64,000 bases of DNA from JANSWP01 sp041941305 (lineage in GTDB: Bacteria; Bacteroidota; Bacteroidia; Chitinophagales; Saprospiraceae). The notes beneath the pieces are model-generated. The model was not told where the DNA came from. It made no database searches and saw only the letters and a program-made list of their open reading frames with translations. Each line of letters opens with the position of its first letter. The first letter of the stretch is position 1. Of the stretch, positions 36,066 through 44,713 are shown one piece after another. Location of the stretch: positions 62,001-126,000 of the forward strand of contig JBGTQJ010000025.1 of NCBI GenBank assembly GCA_041941305.1. The letters run 5' to 3'. The position numbers were made by a program, and so were the translations under genes.

Positions 36066-36156
36066 GTAATAAGCAGCGTCTCTCGTAGAGGACTCTGGGC
36101 TTTACCCTCACTTCATATTGTAGTCGGTCAGAGTCCTCTTCGAGAGACTCTGCCAA
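36066..36156 (-). repeat. 90-bp dispersed paired-palindrome element, copy 3 (inverted)
   Basis: Read on the minus strand it matches 581-670 and 10096-10185 from TTGGCAGAGTC to GCTTATTAC. Here the two halves are an inverted repeat with two mismatches in 25 (36073-36097 with 36129-36153). Confidence 0.65.
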
Positions 36157-36162
36157 TAAAAG

Positions 36163-36211
36163 AAGTTCAAGACCAAGTTCAATTGTTGTTCTTGAACTTG
36201 GTCTTGAACTT
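36163..36211. repeat. 20-bp perfect hairpin made of AAGTTCAAG words
   Basis: AAGTTCAAGACCAAGTTCAA (36163-36182) faces its exact complement at 36192-36211 with a 9-base loop. The same words flank the N gap at 14329-14351. No T run follows in the + direction, so a terminator role is unsupported. Confidence 0.6.
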
Positions 36212-36337
36212 GAAAAAAATCATATCGAAAAACTTAGAACCAATCAACCCTGCCCTACGGGGACTATGAGTAAAATTTTTCATTTTCATTTTCATTTTCA
36301 TTTTGATTAATAAAGGGGAACCTCTCTCCTTTTTATC

Positions 36338-36390
36338 AAATCAACTATATTCACTAACTTGTTGATTTCCGGCTTCCATAAAACTGTGTT
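36338..36390 (+). promoter_or_regulatory. Conserved palindromic leader element, copy 4
   Basis: AAATCAAC (36338-36345) and GTTGATTT (36361-36368) form the palindrome, followed by TCCGGCTTCCATAAAACTG and the ATG at 36391. Spacing to the start is 53 bp, as in copies 1 and 3. It heads the two-gene operon 36391-40277. Confidence 0.63.
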
Positions 36391-39300
36391 ATGAAAACTA
36401 CTCCCACTCTATTGCTACTTTTTTTTTCTTATTTTGGTTTTACCCAAACGCTATCTTTTGATTCAGGTACCACCCGCGCTGTCATCATTGGCATTTCCGA
36501 TTATCAAGACGAAAACATCCCCGATTTGCAATTCGCCAATCGGGATGCAGAAGCTTTCGCAGCTTTTCTTCAATCGCCGGGTGGCGGGAATATCCCTTCA
36601 GATCATATTATGCTATTGACGAATAAATCTGCCACGACTGGTGCAATGGCAGGAGCAATGGATTGGCTGATTGAAAAAAGCCAGGAGGGTGATAAAGCCA
36701 TTATTTATTTCAGCGGACATGGGGATGTCGAGACGCGAACACGCTTTCAAAGAGGATTTCTACTGACTTATGATTCGCCGCCGAGTAATTATCTGGCGGG
36801 AGCTTTTGCGTTGATTTTTTTGCAGGATATAATTACCACCCTATCCGAACAAGGTGTTCAAGTGATTATGATTTCAGATGCCTGTAGGGCGGGAAAATTG
36901 GCGGGCAGCGAGATTGGCGGCTCGCAGGCCACCGCAGCCAATTTATCCAAACAATTCGCGAATGAAATCAAAATCCTCTCTTGCCAGGCCAATGAATTTA
37001 GTCTGGAAGGCGAACAATGGGGCGGTGGACGTGGTGTCTTTTCCTATCATTTGATTGATGGACTGACGGGACTGGCGGACAACAATGAAGATTTGCAGGT
37101 CAACCTGCTGGAAATCAATCGATTTTTGGAAGAAGTCGTGCCCACCGAAACTGCGCCACAGATGCAAATTCCGATGGTTGTGGGCAATAAGGGAACCGTT
37201 CTTACGCATGTCGATGAGTCTAGTTTGGCGCAGATAAAAGAACGAAAAGAAAATGCACTTGCCACCATTTCTCCAATTGAAACCAAAGGTTTTGAGGAAA
37301 TCGTTTTGACAGATTTGGATAGTATTTGGCGACAAAAATATGAGCAGTTCACAGTGGCTTTGGAGAATGGAGACTTGCTGGAGCCTCAAGAAAACAATGC
37401 TTATGATTTATATGAGGAATTGTCGAAAGTACCTGAGTTGGAACGCTTGCACGGATTGATGAAGCGCAATCTTGCTACAGCCTTACAGGATGAATCACAA
37501 CAAACCCTTAACGCTTTGTTACGGTCGGATAATAAAGAGATAGCAGCCCAACAAAGAGGCGAAGCAAAATACAACAAATTTGTCCGTTACCTGGAAAAGG
37601 CGGCTGAACTTTTGGGCTCAAAACATTATATGTATAAAACATTGAAAGCTAAACAATATTATTTTGAAGCGGTAGATATTCAATTCGGTTCAATATTGAA
37701 AGCTATTTCATTATCCGATTCCAGCGATTTTTGGCATGCCCAGGCGAAAGCAGCACTGCAAAAATCATTGGACTATGAACCCAATGCCGCTTTTACCCAC
37801 ATATATATGGCCTATTACGCAAAAGGAAATGTAAAACATGAACATTTTCAAAAAGCAATTGAGCTGGCACCACAATGGGCTTTTGCTTATGTTGTTTATG
37901 GATATCATTATTTTCAATATGCCGAAAGGCAAGATCTGAAAAAAGCAGATTCCCTACTTAATATAGCCATTCGACTGAACCCCAACTTAAGTCATGCTTA
38001 TCAGAACTTAGGCTTGGTATATTATCAACAAAATAAATTAGAACAAGCAGAAGCCATGCTCAAAAAAGCCTTAGCACTTTCGCCAGGAGACATACATCAC
38101 CTAATGTTACTTGGTTGGTTTTATCGTGAACAAAAAAAATATGCAGAAGCAGAGAAATTCTGGTTAAGAGCGCTCGAATTGAGTCCAAATGACATGCGTT
38201 TTTACAACAATCTATCTCAAATGTATTTTTCAAAAACGCTTGAGTACGATAAAGCGGAAGCTATTAATCGCGAAAGGCTGGAAAAAAGACCAACTGATGG
38301 GGATGCATATTCTGATTTAGTAACTACTTATACATACAGTAAGCAATATTCAAAGTTAGAACCGCTAATTGAGGAGATGAAAACCATCAATAGTTCTGTA
38401 GAAAACTGGGAAGGTGTTCAGGTTATTGGAGATGCCTATCTTGCATTAGGAGAGGTTGAAAATGCAGTCCAATATTATCAAGTTGCTCTTAAAGCTGCTC
38501 CGACAAGTTTGTGGGTACATGCTAACCTTGCTCGCGTTTACTTCCAATCGGGCGATTATGAAAATTGTTTAATTTATTTGGACACCGCCTTTTTAAATGG
38601 CTTATCCTATTCATGGGTTGAAGCCTCCGCCAAAATCTGGATTGCTTACAAAACGCCTGGCTTTAAAAGATTTGCACAAAAAATTATAGATAACAAACCT
38701 GATTTAGGTTTTGGATATAGCCTTATGGGAAAATACTACGAGGGAATAAATGAAATGAAAACTGCCGAAGATTTTCATAAGAAAGCCACCACGCTATCAC
38801 CTGAAAGGAAAGCATATTGGTTCGAATATGGTAAATTCTCCTATCTGATGGGTCAAACAAAAAAGTCTGATGAGCTATTTAAAAGATTCATTGAAGCTTC
38901 TTCAAAAGAATATTGGAATTACACGTGGGTTGGAGAATTTTATCGAATCCACGGAGAAATAGCCTTAGCGAAAGCCTACTTTGAACAAGCGTTAAAAGTA
39001 AACCCCGTTTCTGAGGATTACTTCATCAACCTTGCCTGGATGCACTACGATAACGATGCACCTGAAAAAGCACATTTACTCTTGGATATAGGAATTGAAT
39101 TGCAAACCTCAGAAGGTGAAAAGGCAGGTATATTGTTTACAAAAGCAATGCTCTATTATTATTCAGAAAATATTGATGAATCAATAATCTATCTTCAGCA
39201 ATCAGAAAAACAGCTCCCTGCTTTGAGGGGAATTTCTACGCTATTTATCAAACTAAAGGAGGAAGATTGGATCGCTGCAGCCAATATTATAGATGAATTG

Positions 39301-39516
39301 TTAAAATTAGATGCAGATAGCCCGGAAGGCAATCATGTTAAATGCCGAATAAAAATAAAGCAAGGGCTGCTTGAAGAAGCGATAGCACCACTATCCATAG
39401 CGATGCCAAGGCTTTCTTATGACTTTTTGCAGAATGACAAGCAGTTAGACCCTCTGCGAGGAATGCCTGAATTTAAAGCTTTGATGAAGCAATATTTTCC
39501 GGAGAAATTCAAATAG
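36391..39516 (+). CDS. Secreted caspase-like (peptidase C14)/TPR protein
   Basis: This 1041-residue protein has the signal peptide MKTTPTLLLLFFSYFGFTQ, YFSGHGD, ISDACRAG, EQWGGGRGVFSYHL and the acidic loop LADNNEDLQVN. The module MKRNLATALQDESQQTLNALL is followed by a TPR superhelix that ends LMKQYFPEKFK. The signal peptide and caspase domain are closest to 27648, while the TPR part differs. The gene has a palindromic leader and lies 8 bp before the chimeric gene 39525. Confidence 0.92.
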   Translation: MKTTPTLLLLFFSYFGFTQTLSFDSGTTRAVIIGISDYQDENIPDLQFANRDAEAFAAFLQSPGGGNIPSDHIMLLTNKSATTGAMAGAMDWLIEKSQEGDKAIIYFSGHGDVETRTRFQRGFLLTYDSPPSNYLAGAFALIFLQDIITTLSEQGVQVIMISDACRAGKLAGSEIGGSQATAANLSKQFANEIKILSCQANEFSLEGEQWGGGRGVFSYHLIDGLTGLADNNEDLQVNLLEINRFLEEVVPTETAPQMQIPMVVGNKGTVLTHVDESSLAQIKERKENALATISPIETKGFEEIVLTDLDSIWRQKYEQFTVALENGDLLEPQENNAYDLYEELSKVPELERLHGLMKRNLATALQDESQQTLNALLRSDNKEIAAQQRGEAKYNKFVRYLEKAAELLGSKHYMYKTLKAKQYYFEAVDIQFGSILKAISLSDSSDFWHAQAKAALQKSLDYEPNAAFTHIYMAYYAKGNVKHEHFQKAIELAPQWAFAYVVYGYHYFQYAERQDLKKADSLLNIAIRLNPNLSHAYQNLGLVYYQQNKLEQAEAMLKKALALSPGDIHHLMLLGWFYREQKKYAEAEKFWLRALELSPNDMRFYNNLSQMYFSKTLEYDKAEAINRERLEKRPTDGDAYSDLVTTYTYSKQYSKLEPLIEEMKTINSSVENWEGVQVIGDAYLALGEVENAVQYYQVALKAAPTSLWVHANLARVYFQSGDYENCLIYLDTAFLNGLSYSWVEASAKIWIAYKTPGFKRFAQKIIDNKPDLGFGYSLMGKYYEGINEMKTAEDFHKKATTLSPERKAYWFEYGKFSYLMGQTKKSDELFKRFIEASSKEYWNYTWVGEFYRIHGEIALAKAYFEQALKVNPVSEDYFINLAWMHYDNDAPEKAHLLLDIGIELQTSEGEKAGILFTKAMLYYYSENIDESIIYLQQSEKQLPALRGISTLFIKLKEEDWIAAANIIDELLKLDADSPEGNHVKCRIKIKQGLLEEAIAPLSIAMPRLSYDFLQNDKQLDPLRGMPEFKALMKQYFPEKFK

Positions 39517-39524
39517 CAAAGCTT

Positions 39525-40277
39525 ATGAAAAAGCTACTCACCATAACATTCCTATTGGGAAGTCTCATCACTTTCTCCCAAAACCTTTCCCTCAACTCAG
39601 GCGAAACCTACGCCGTCGTCGTCGGCATCTCTGATTATCAAGATGAAGCGATTCCAGATCTCCGTTTCGCAGATAAAGATGCTGAAGCCTTCGCTGCTTT
39701 CCTGCAATCTCCGGCTGGAGGTGCCTTAGATGAGGGCCACCTCAAAGTCTTACTCAATGAACAAGCTACCGCAGCTCAATTTGCAATAGCCCTGGATTGG
39801 CTCTGGGAAGTTGTAAAAGAAAACGACAAAGTGATCATTTACTTTTCGGGACATGGCGATGTTGAACGGAAAAGTTTGACTAAACCTGGTTATCTACTTT
39901 GCTGGGATGCACCTTCAAGGGTGTATTTGGCAGGGGGAGCTTTGGCACTCCCGATGGCTGCATTTCACGCGTTAATTGGACATGCATATACCCATCTGCC
40001 CAGGCAATTGGAGAATGCCAAACAAGAGTTGGACAAAGCACAGGAAATGTCCCCAAGTTATGCAGACACCTATATTTACCTCGCTCAATGGTCATTGAAA
40101 AAGGATCAGCCCGTGCAAGCATGGCAATACCTCGAACAAGGGCTGGAAAAAGGTATTGGTAAATGGCAGTTTAAAGTGAGCCACTTATTGGAAGATCCCG
40201 ATTTTGAAGAGATGCGAAAAGACCCGAAATGGGATGAATTGATGAAAAAATATTTTCCTGACCAATTTAAAGAATAA
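39525..40277 (+). CDS. Chimeric caspase/TPR paralogue lacking the catalytic Cys
   Basis: The 250-residue product has the signal peptide MKKLLTITFLLGSLITFSQ and the first half of the caspase domain with His in YFSGHGD. After GGALALPM (nt about 39957) it switches in frame to a C-terminal TPR segment (AFHALIGHAYTHLPRQ). The rest closely follows the C-terminus of the 8398 gene (YIYFAQW, AWNYL) and ends LMKKYFPDQ. The Cys, p10 segment, central module and most TPRs are gone. It is an in-frame deletion chimera that could still be secreted, without protease activity. It lies 8 bp after 36391. Confidence 0.82.
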   Translation: MKKLLTITFLLGSLITFSQNLSLNSGETYAVVVGISDYQDEAIPDLRFADKDAEAFAAFLQSPAGGALDEGHLKVLLNEQATAAQFAIALDWLWEVVKENDKVIIYFSGHGDVERKSLTKPGYLLCWDAPSRVYLAGGALALPMAAFHALIGHAYTHLPRQLENAKQELDKAQEMSPSYADTYIYLAQWSLKKDQPVQAWQYLEQGLEKGIGKWQFKVSHLLEDPDFEEMRKDPKWDELMKKYFPDQFKE

Positions 40278-40283
40278 AACCAT

Positions 40284-40318
40284 AAAAAAGTCCAACCACT
40301 AAATAAATGATTGGACTT
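40284..40318 (-). terminator. Intrinsic terminator reading in the minus direction
   Basis: AAGTCCAA (40288-40295) faces TTGGACTT (40311-40318). On the minus strand the stem is followed by TTTTTT. It would end transcripts coming from the minus-strand gene 40561-40944; on the + strand no T run follows. Confidence 0.5.
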
Positions 40319-40360
40319 CAAATTGAAAATCGAAAACCTAAACAGCTATATTTTTGGTTT

Positions 40361-40412
40361 CTGGGTGCTGGTTTCTGGTTACTGGGCGCTTGTTTGCTGG
40401 TTGCACTTTTCT
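40361..40412. repeat. CTGG-word repeat
   Basis: Words such as CTGGGTGCTGG, TTTCTGG and TTACTGG are iterated here and again at about 40473-40490. The same words, in hairpin arrangement, occur at 48025-48102 and 57571-57624. This copy has one orientation only. Confidence 0.45.
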
Positions 40413-40496
40413 ATTCCTTCTTTTTCATCTCCATTCTTTCATTTTTCATTCTTTATTTCTTCATTATTTGAGCTGGTTTCTGGTTTGCTTGATGTC

Positions 40497-40536
40497 GGGG
40501 AGGCGGGGTGATGATTTCAATACACCCCGCCTCCCC
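40497..40536. repeat. 14-bp GC-rich perfect hairpin
   Basis: GGGGAGGCGGGGTG (40497-40510) faces CACCCCGCCTCCCC (40523-40536) with a 12-base loop. It is 24 bases past the 3' end of the minus-strand gene 40561 and much richer in GC than its surroundings. It may help end that transcript, although no T run follows on either strand. Confidence 0.5.
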
Positions 40537-40560
40537 GCATACCCGACAACCCGAAAAAAA

Positions 40561-40944
40561 CTACTTCTTCTGATCATTTGGGTCAGTTTCCTCAATATAA
40601 ACCGTAGCTTCTGCAAGAATGTAATAATTAGGTCTTTCCAAAACACCGTTTGCGTAATCTGCTTCTTTGTTTAAAAATTTGATTTTCAACTCAGCTACCT
40701 CTCTTTGCAATTCGTAATACCAGATTTTGTCCGTCAAATCCTCCTTTTCAAAATCGGTTAAATCTACTCGGTACATGGCTTTTAATTCATCAATTTTGGA
40801 ATTGTAATCTTCGAAAAGCATCTGCTCCTGAGCGATGGCTTGGTCAAACTTGGTAGTCGAGGTATCTGGAGTTTGGGCGACCATTGCAGTGGTCAACAAG
40901 GACAAGGTTAAAAGGGCTAAACTGTTTTGAAGGATCTTTTTCAT
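40561..40944 (-). CDS. Small secreted coiled-coil protein, unknown function
   Basis: This 127-residue protein has a signal peptide (MKKILQNSLALLTLSLLTTA, cleaved near MVAQ). The mature part is charged and helical (DQAIAQEQMLFEDYNSKI, ELQREVAELKIKFLNKEAD), consistent with a short coiled coil. I do not recognise the family. It is one of few minus-strand genes inside the array. It is divergent from 41239, with a perfect 28-bp palindrome in the shared upstream region, and a minus-direction terminator lies downstream. Confidence 0.65.
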   Translation of the reverse strand: MKKILQNSLALLTLSLLTTAMVAQTPDTSTTKFDQAIAQEQMLFEDYNSKIDELKAMYRVDLTDFEKEDLTDKIWYYELQREVAELKIKFLNKEADYANGVLERPNYYILAEATVYIEETDPNDQKK

Positions 40945-41029
40945 GATTTTTATTTTTTGGATGTTATTGATTGTTTGCCCTTTGATTTGGAGAGGAGAGG
41001 AAAGGATACCTTACTCGTCCATTTTTTTT

Positions 41030-41092
41030 GAGCGACAGGGTTTTGAACCCGGTTTTTGAGTCGAAAAAACCGGGTTCAAAACCCTGTCGCTC
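41030..41092. repeat. Perfect 28-bp inverted repeat
   Basis: Bases 41030-41057 (starting GAGCGACAGGGTTTTGAACC) are exactly complementary to 41065-41092, with a 7-base loop. It has no following T run. No second copy was seen in the window. Confidence 0.75.
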
Positions 41093-41135
41093 GGGATGTT
41101 AAGGCACATTTTTATTTAACAATATAAATTCTAGT

Positions 41136-41143
41136 TATTTTTG
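41136..41143 (+). promoter_or_regulatory. Candidate Bacteroidota -7 promoter box (TATTTTTG)
   Basis: TATTTTTG matches the Bacteroidota sigma-A -7 consensus TAnnTTTG exactly and lies about 95 bp before the 41239 start. A convincing -33 TTTG box is not visible, so this is only a candidate. Confidence 0.3.
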
Positions 41144-41238
41144 GAACCAGGAAGGATGATGAAAAATGATTGTTAAATAATCCATGTGCCTACTTTCTCG
41201 CTGAGACTAAGATTATAGTTAAATCAAAAAAAAGATCT

Positions 41239-44200
41239 ATGAGGAAAACACTGTTGGTTTTTATCTCTGCATTATTACTAACAGTACCCTCTTTCGCTCA
41301 GGAATTGGATTGGGAATCTGATGTCACTACTTACGCAGTCGTTGTTGGCATTTCTGATTATCAGGATGAACAAAGAACCGATCTAAAATATGCCCATCGG
41401 GATGCAATCACCTTTGCCGATTTTCTCCAATCAAAAACAGGAGGTGAAACACCAGCAGCAAACATCAAACTGCTAACGAATGAAGCAGCTACTTTGGCCG
41501 CCATTGACGATGCCCTCAATTGGTTGTTGCAACAAACCCAAAAAGGGCAACGCGCCATTGTTTATTTTTCAGGACATGGAGATGTCGAAAAGCAAACGCT
41601 TTGGCAACTCGGTTATTTGCTCGCTTACGATACGCCGTTCAACAATTATCGAAACAATGCCGTCCGTCTGGAAGATTTGAATGATTTGGTGACAACCCTT
41701 TCCGTGGGACGGGAAGCGGAGGTCATAGTCATCACAGATGCCTGTCGTTCTGGAAAATTGGCAGGAAGTGACAATCGAGGACCTTCTCTCACAGCAGAGC
41801 AAATGGCGAAGCAAGCAGCCAACGAAGTCAGAATCATGTCCTGCAAACCAGATCAAAAATCCTTTGAAGGAATGGTCTGGGGAGGAGGAAGGGGCGTTTT
41901 TTCCTGGCACTTTATCAATGGTTTGAAAGGGTTGGCGGATGAGGATGCAGATTTGAAAATCACAAGAGAGGAAATAGAATTTTACCTCAGAGATAAATTC
42001 AGGGATGAGCAGAGAAATCAAACCTTGACTAAACGACAGACACCACAATTTACAGGCAATGAATTATTAAGGCTTTCTTCTGTCCATCAGGAAGAATTGG
42101 CTGCGTTGGAAATGGAGCTCAGTCCGCCTATGGCTGCAGCAGAGGTTACTACGGCTGAGGTAAATAATGAGGCTATTTCAGAAAGAGGAGGAGATGACGA
42201 GATTGATGTCTCTGAGGAAGAAAATATTCTGGGTAGCCCCTTTGATGTATACATAGGCAAAGCGCTTGATGGACATCCCGTTACCGACGAACTAATTGGA
42301 GGATTGTTTGAGTACACAGGAGAACCATTTGATTCTGTCCTTCAAGGGAAATTAAGCTTGATGGCGTCCTTTATCTCCAGTTTTTCCACCTCCAAAAGAG
42401 GCCCAGAGTTTGTTGAGGCCGCTCAAAAGTTGAGGGACCAAAATCAGGTTCCCCAAACATTCAAAAATCAATTTGCGATTGCACTACACAACAGAGCCCA
42501 GATAACTCTCAATGAATACCTGAAGGGAGAAGCCAAAGAATTAAAACGGCGATACAAAATTCGTTGGGGGGAAGAATACGTCGGGGTTTCTTCCTTGCTG
42601 GCTTTTGCAGAATCGCTGCTGGAACCCACACATCCCCTTACCTCAAAGCTCAAAGTCAAGTTCAACTACTTTGATGGTGTATTGACGCGCTTACTTGCAG
42701 TTACTTCCAACAATTATAAAGAAGAATTGCAAAAAGCTATTGAAATGCAGGAAAAAGCCCTTCAGTTAGATGATAAGGCACCCTACATTCACAATGAACT
42801 GGGATTGCTGCATCTCTTATTGTGGAACTTTGAAGGGGCTAAAAATGGGGTGTATTTTGACAAAGCCAAACAATACCTCGAGCAGGCGATTGATCTGAGT
42901 CCAACATGGGTGCTTCCCTACTCCAACTTAGGAGGATTGCTGGCTCAAAAAGGAGAAACTGACAAAGCCAAAAAACTGATCAACAAGGCGACCAGTTTGA
43001 GGGATGATTATTTTGGAAGTTTTGTCAATTTGGGGTTTTCCTTTGAACAAGAAGGCAATTATTTACGCGCCGAAACGAATTACAGAAAGGCAATAGACCT
43101 TGCACCTGCTCACTTTTTGCCCTTTGATCGATTGGCATATCTGTCTTTAAAAACAGGAGATTACCATCTCGCTGACTCCCTGTTTAATCAAGCAGAGATT
43201 CGCCGAAACGGCATGCCTCCAGTAATCGAGTACAAAGCAGCCTATAAAAGCGCCGTTAATAGTTTTACCATGGATGTAGATCATTCTGAACGACTTAAAA
43301 TACTTTTGGAAAGGATCAAAAATGATTCCCTGGATGTAGAAGCGCATTATGAAATCGGAGTCATCTATGCAGAAATAAAAGAGGAGGAATTGGCAGAGAA
43401 ACACTTCAAAACAGTCCTGCGATTGGCACCCAATCATGCTAAGGTTTACAATGATATTGGTATGTTATTTTTCCGGCAAGATCGCTACGAAGAAGCAGAG
43501 GTGATGTTCCAGAAAATGGTGGAAATGTATCCGGATTCGACTGTTCTTTTTTTCAAATTGAGTGATTTATATAGCAACTGGAATCGATTTGATTCGGAAG
43601 AAAAAATATACAGAGATATCATCGAAAAAGGTAAGAATAGTCAGGCTTATATGGACGGGTTTTATCGGGCATATCGTCGATTGTCGACTTTGTTGGAAAA
43701 ATTAGGTCGTTTTCGGGAAGCAGAGTTGGTTATTTTAGACTATATTCAAATGAGTAACAGCAATCATTCTTATGCGCTATCGTATTTCTACCAACGAATG
43801 ATGGAGCGATATCCTGAAAAAGTTGAATGGGTTCATCAACAGGCCCTGCTGTATTTTGAAGATGAATACAACATTTCCGAAAATATTGCGCTTTTCAAAA
43901 AAGTATCTGAATTGGAAACCGACTCGCTGGTTCTCCCAAATATTTATCAAAAAATCGGCATTTTATACATCAAACAGGATTCTCTGGAACAAGCTGCCGA
44001 AGCTTTTGAAACGGTAGTCAATTTAGCTCCCGATCGCATCGATCCTGCTTTTCAACTGGTGCAGTTGTATCATCGCCTGTATCGCTATTTTGATGCGCTG
44101 CCCATTTTGGAGAAATTGAATCGCAAAAAAGAAATTGATTTTTCCAATCGCTTGTTGTTGGCAGATTATTATTCCAGGATGGGAAAATATAAAAACGCGG

Positions 44201-44538
44201 AGTCCTTACTTAAAAAAGCTACAGCCATTCAACCTTTGGAATTGAAGGAAACCAACGAGCTGTTTGCTCAATTATATCGAATGTCTGAAAAACAGGATTT
44301 ATCCATTGAATACTTCAAAAGAGTGAACGAGATGGATCCTATGAATGGGCTTTCCCTGTATAGTATTGCGACTATCTATGCCGAGTCAGGGCAGCAGGAT
44401 GAGGCGCTAGCCTGGCTGGAACAGGCTTTAGAAAAGGGGTTCAACTACAAAAAAGTGTTGGTATATGACCCGGATTGGAAAGGTTTGAGAGCTGATGAGC
44501 GGTTCAACTCCTTGATGTTGAATTATAATATGAATTGA
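41239..44538 (+). CDS. Secreted caspase-like (peptidase C14)/TPR protein, second subfamily
   Basis: The ATG at 41239 is chosen because it opens the signal peptide MRKTLLVFISALLLTVPSFA; a longer in-frame start at 41170 adds 23 polar residues. The 1099-residue protein has His113 (YFSGHGD) and Cys169 (ITDACRSG). Its other signatures differ from the main group: DEQRTDLKYAHRDA, AYDTPFNNYRNNAVRLEDL, MSCKPDQKSFEG and VWGGGRGVFSWHFINGLKG. An acidic linker (ISERGGDDEIDVSEEEN) precedes the helical module (FAIALHNRAQITLNEYL) and TPRs. The tail is LMLNYNMN, not KYFP. With 44714 and 48123 it forms a clear subfamily cluster. Confidence 0.9.
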   Translation: MRKTLLVFISALLLTVPSFAQELDWESDVTTYAVVVGISDYQDEQRTDLKYAHRDAITFADFLQSKTGGETPAANIKLLTNEAATLAAIDDALNWLLQQTQKGQRAIVYFSGHGDVEKQTLWQLGYLLAYDTPFNNYRNNAVRLEDLNDLVTTLSVGREAEVIVITDACRSGKLAGSDNRGPSLTAEQMAKQAANEVRIMSCKPDQKSFEGMVWGGGRGVFSWHFINGLKGLADEDADLKITREEIEFYLRDKFRDEQRNQTLTKRQTPQFTGNELLRLSSVHQEELAALEMELSPPMAAAEVTTAEVNNEAISERGGDDEIDVSEEENILGSPFDVYIGKALDGHPVTDELIGGLFEYTGEPFDSVLQGKLSLMASFISSFSTSKRGPEFVEAAQKLRDQNQVPQTFKNQFAIALHNRAQITLNEYLKGEAKELKRRYKIRWGEEYVGVSSLLAFAESLLEPTHPLTSKLKVKFNYFDGVLTRLLAVTSNNYKEELQKAIEMQEKALQLDDKAPYIHNELGLLHLLLWNFEGAKNGVYFDKAKQYLEQAIDLSPTWVLPYSNLGGLLAQKGETDKAKKLINKATSLRDDYFGSFVNLGFSFEQEGNYLRAETNYRKAIDLAPAHFLPFDRLAYLSLKTGDYHLADSLFNQAEIRRNGMPPVIEYKAAYKSAVNSFTMDVDHSERLKILLERIKNDSLDVEAHYEIGVIYAEIKEEELAEKHFKTVLRLAPNHAKVYNDIGMLFFRQDRYEEAEVMFQKMVEMYPDSTVLFFKLSDLYSNWNRFDSEEKIYRDIIEKGKNSQAYMDGFYRAYRRLSTLLEKLGRFREAELVILDYIQMSNSNHSYALSYFYQRMMERYPEKVEWVHQQALLYFEDEYNISENIALFKKVSELETDSLVLPNIYQKIGILYIKQDSLEQAAEAFETVVNLAPDRIDPAFQLVQLYHRLYRYFDALPILEKLNRKKEIDFSNRLLLADYYSRMGKYKNAESLLKKATAIQPLELKETNELFAQLYRMSEKQDLSIEYFKRVNEMDPMNGLSLYSIATIYAESGQQDEALAWLEQALEKGFNYKKVLVYDPDWKGLRADERFNSLMLNYNMN

Positions 44539-44713
44539 ATTATGTTGTGAATAATAACCTCTATGGTGAGTCAGCACTAGAGTCGTGAATTAAGAAGTTA
44601 TGTCATCATCCCCTAGCCCTAGCCCTAATCCGTTATAGGTTATAACTTCATTATGCACCATTCTACTGCTAGCGAGGTGAATATAAAACCCAAAAAATGT
44701 AACTCCTTAGTCT

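Larger units (their letters stand above)
40945..41238. other. Divergent intergenic region with palindrome and candidate promoter
   Basis: This 294-bp space separates the minus gene 40561 from the + gene 41239. It holds the 28-bp hairpin (41030-41092) and a TAnnTTTG match (41136-41143). A 23-codon upward extension of the 41239 frame to 41170 is not supported by a signal peptide. Confidence 0.55.

Noticed and set aside
40497..40536. Intrinsic terminator for either strand
   Set aside because: The stem is strong but no T run follows in either direction, so I list it as a repeat.
41170..41238. Upstream extension of the 41239 gene
   Set aside because: The added 23 residues are polar and would precede a perfect signal peptide that begins at 41239.
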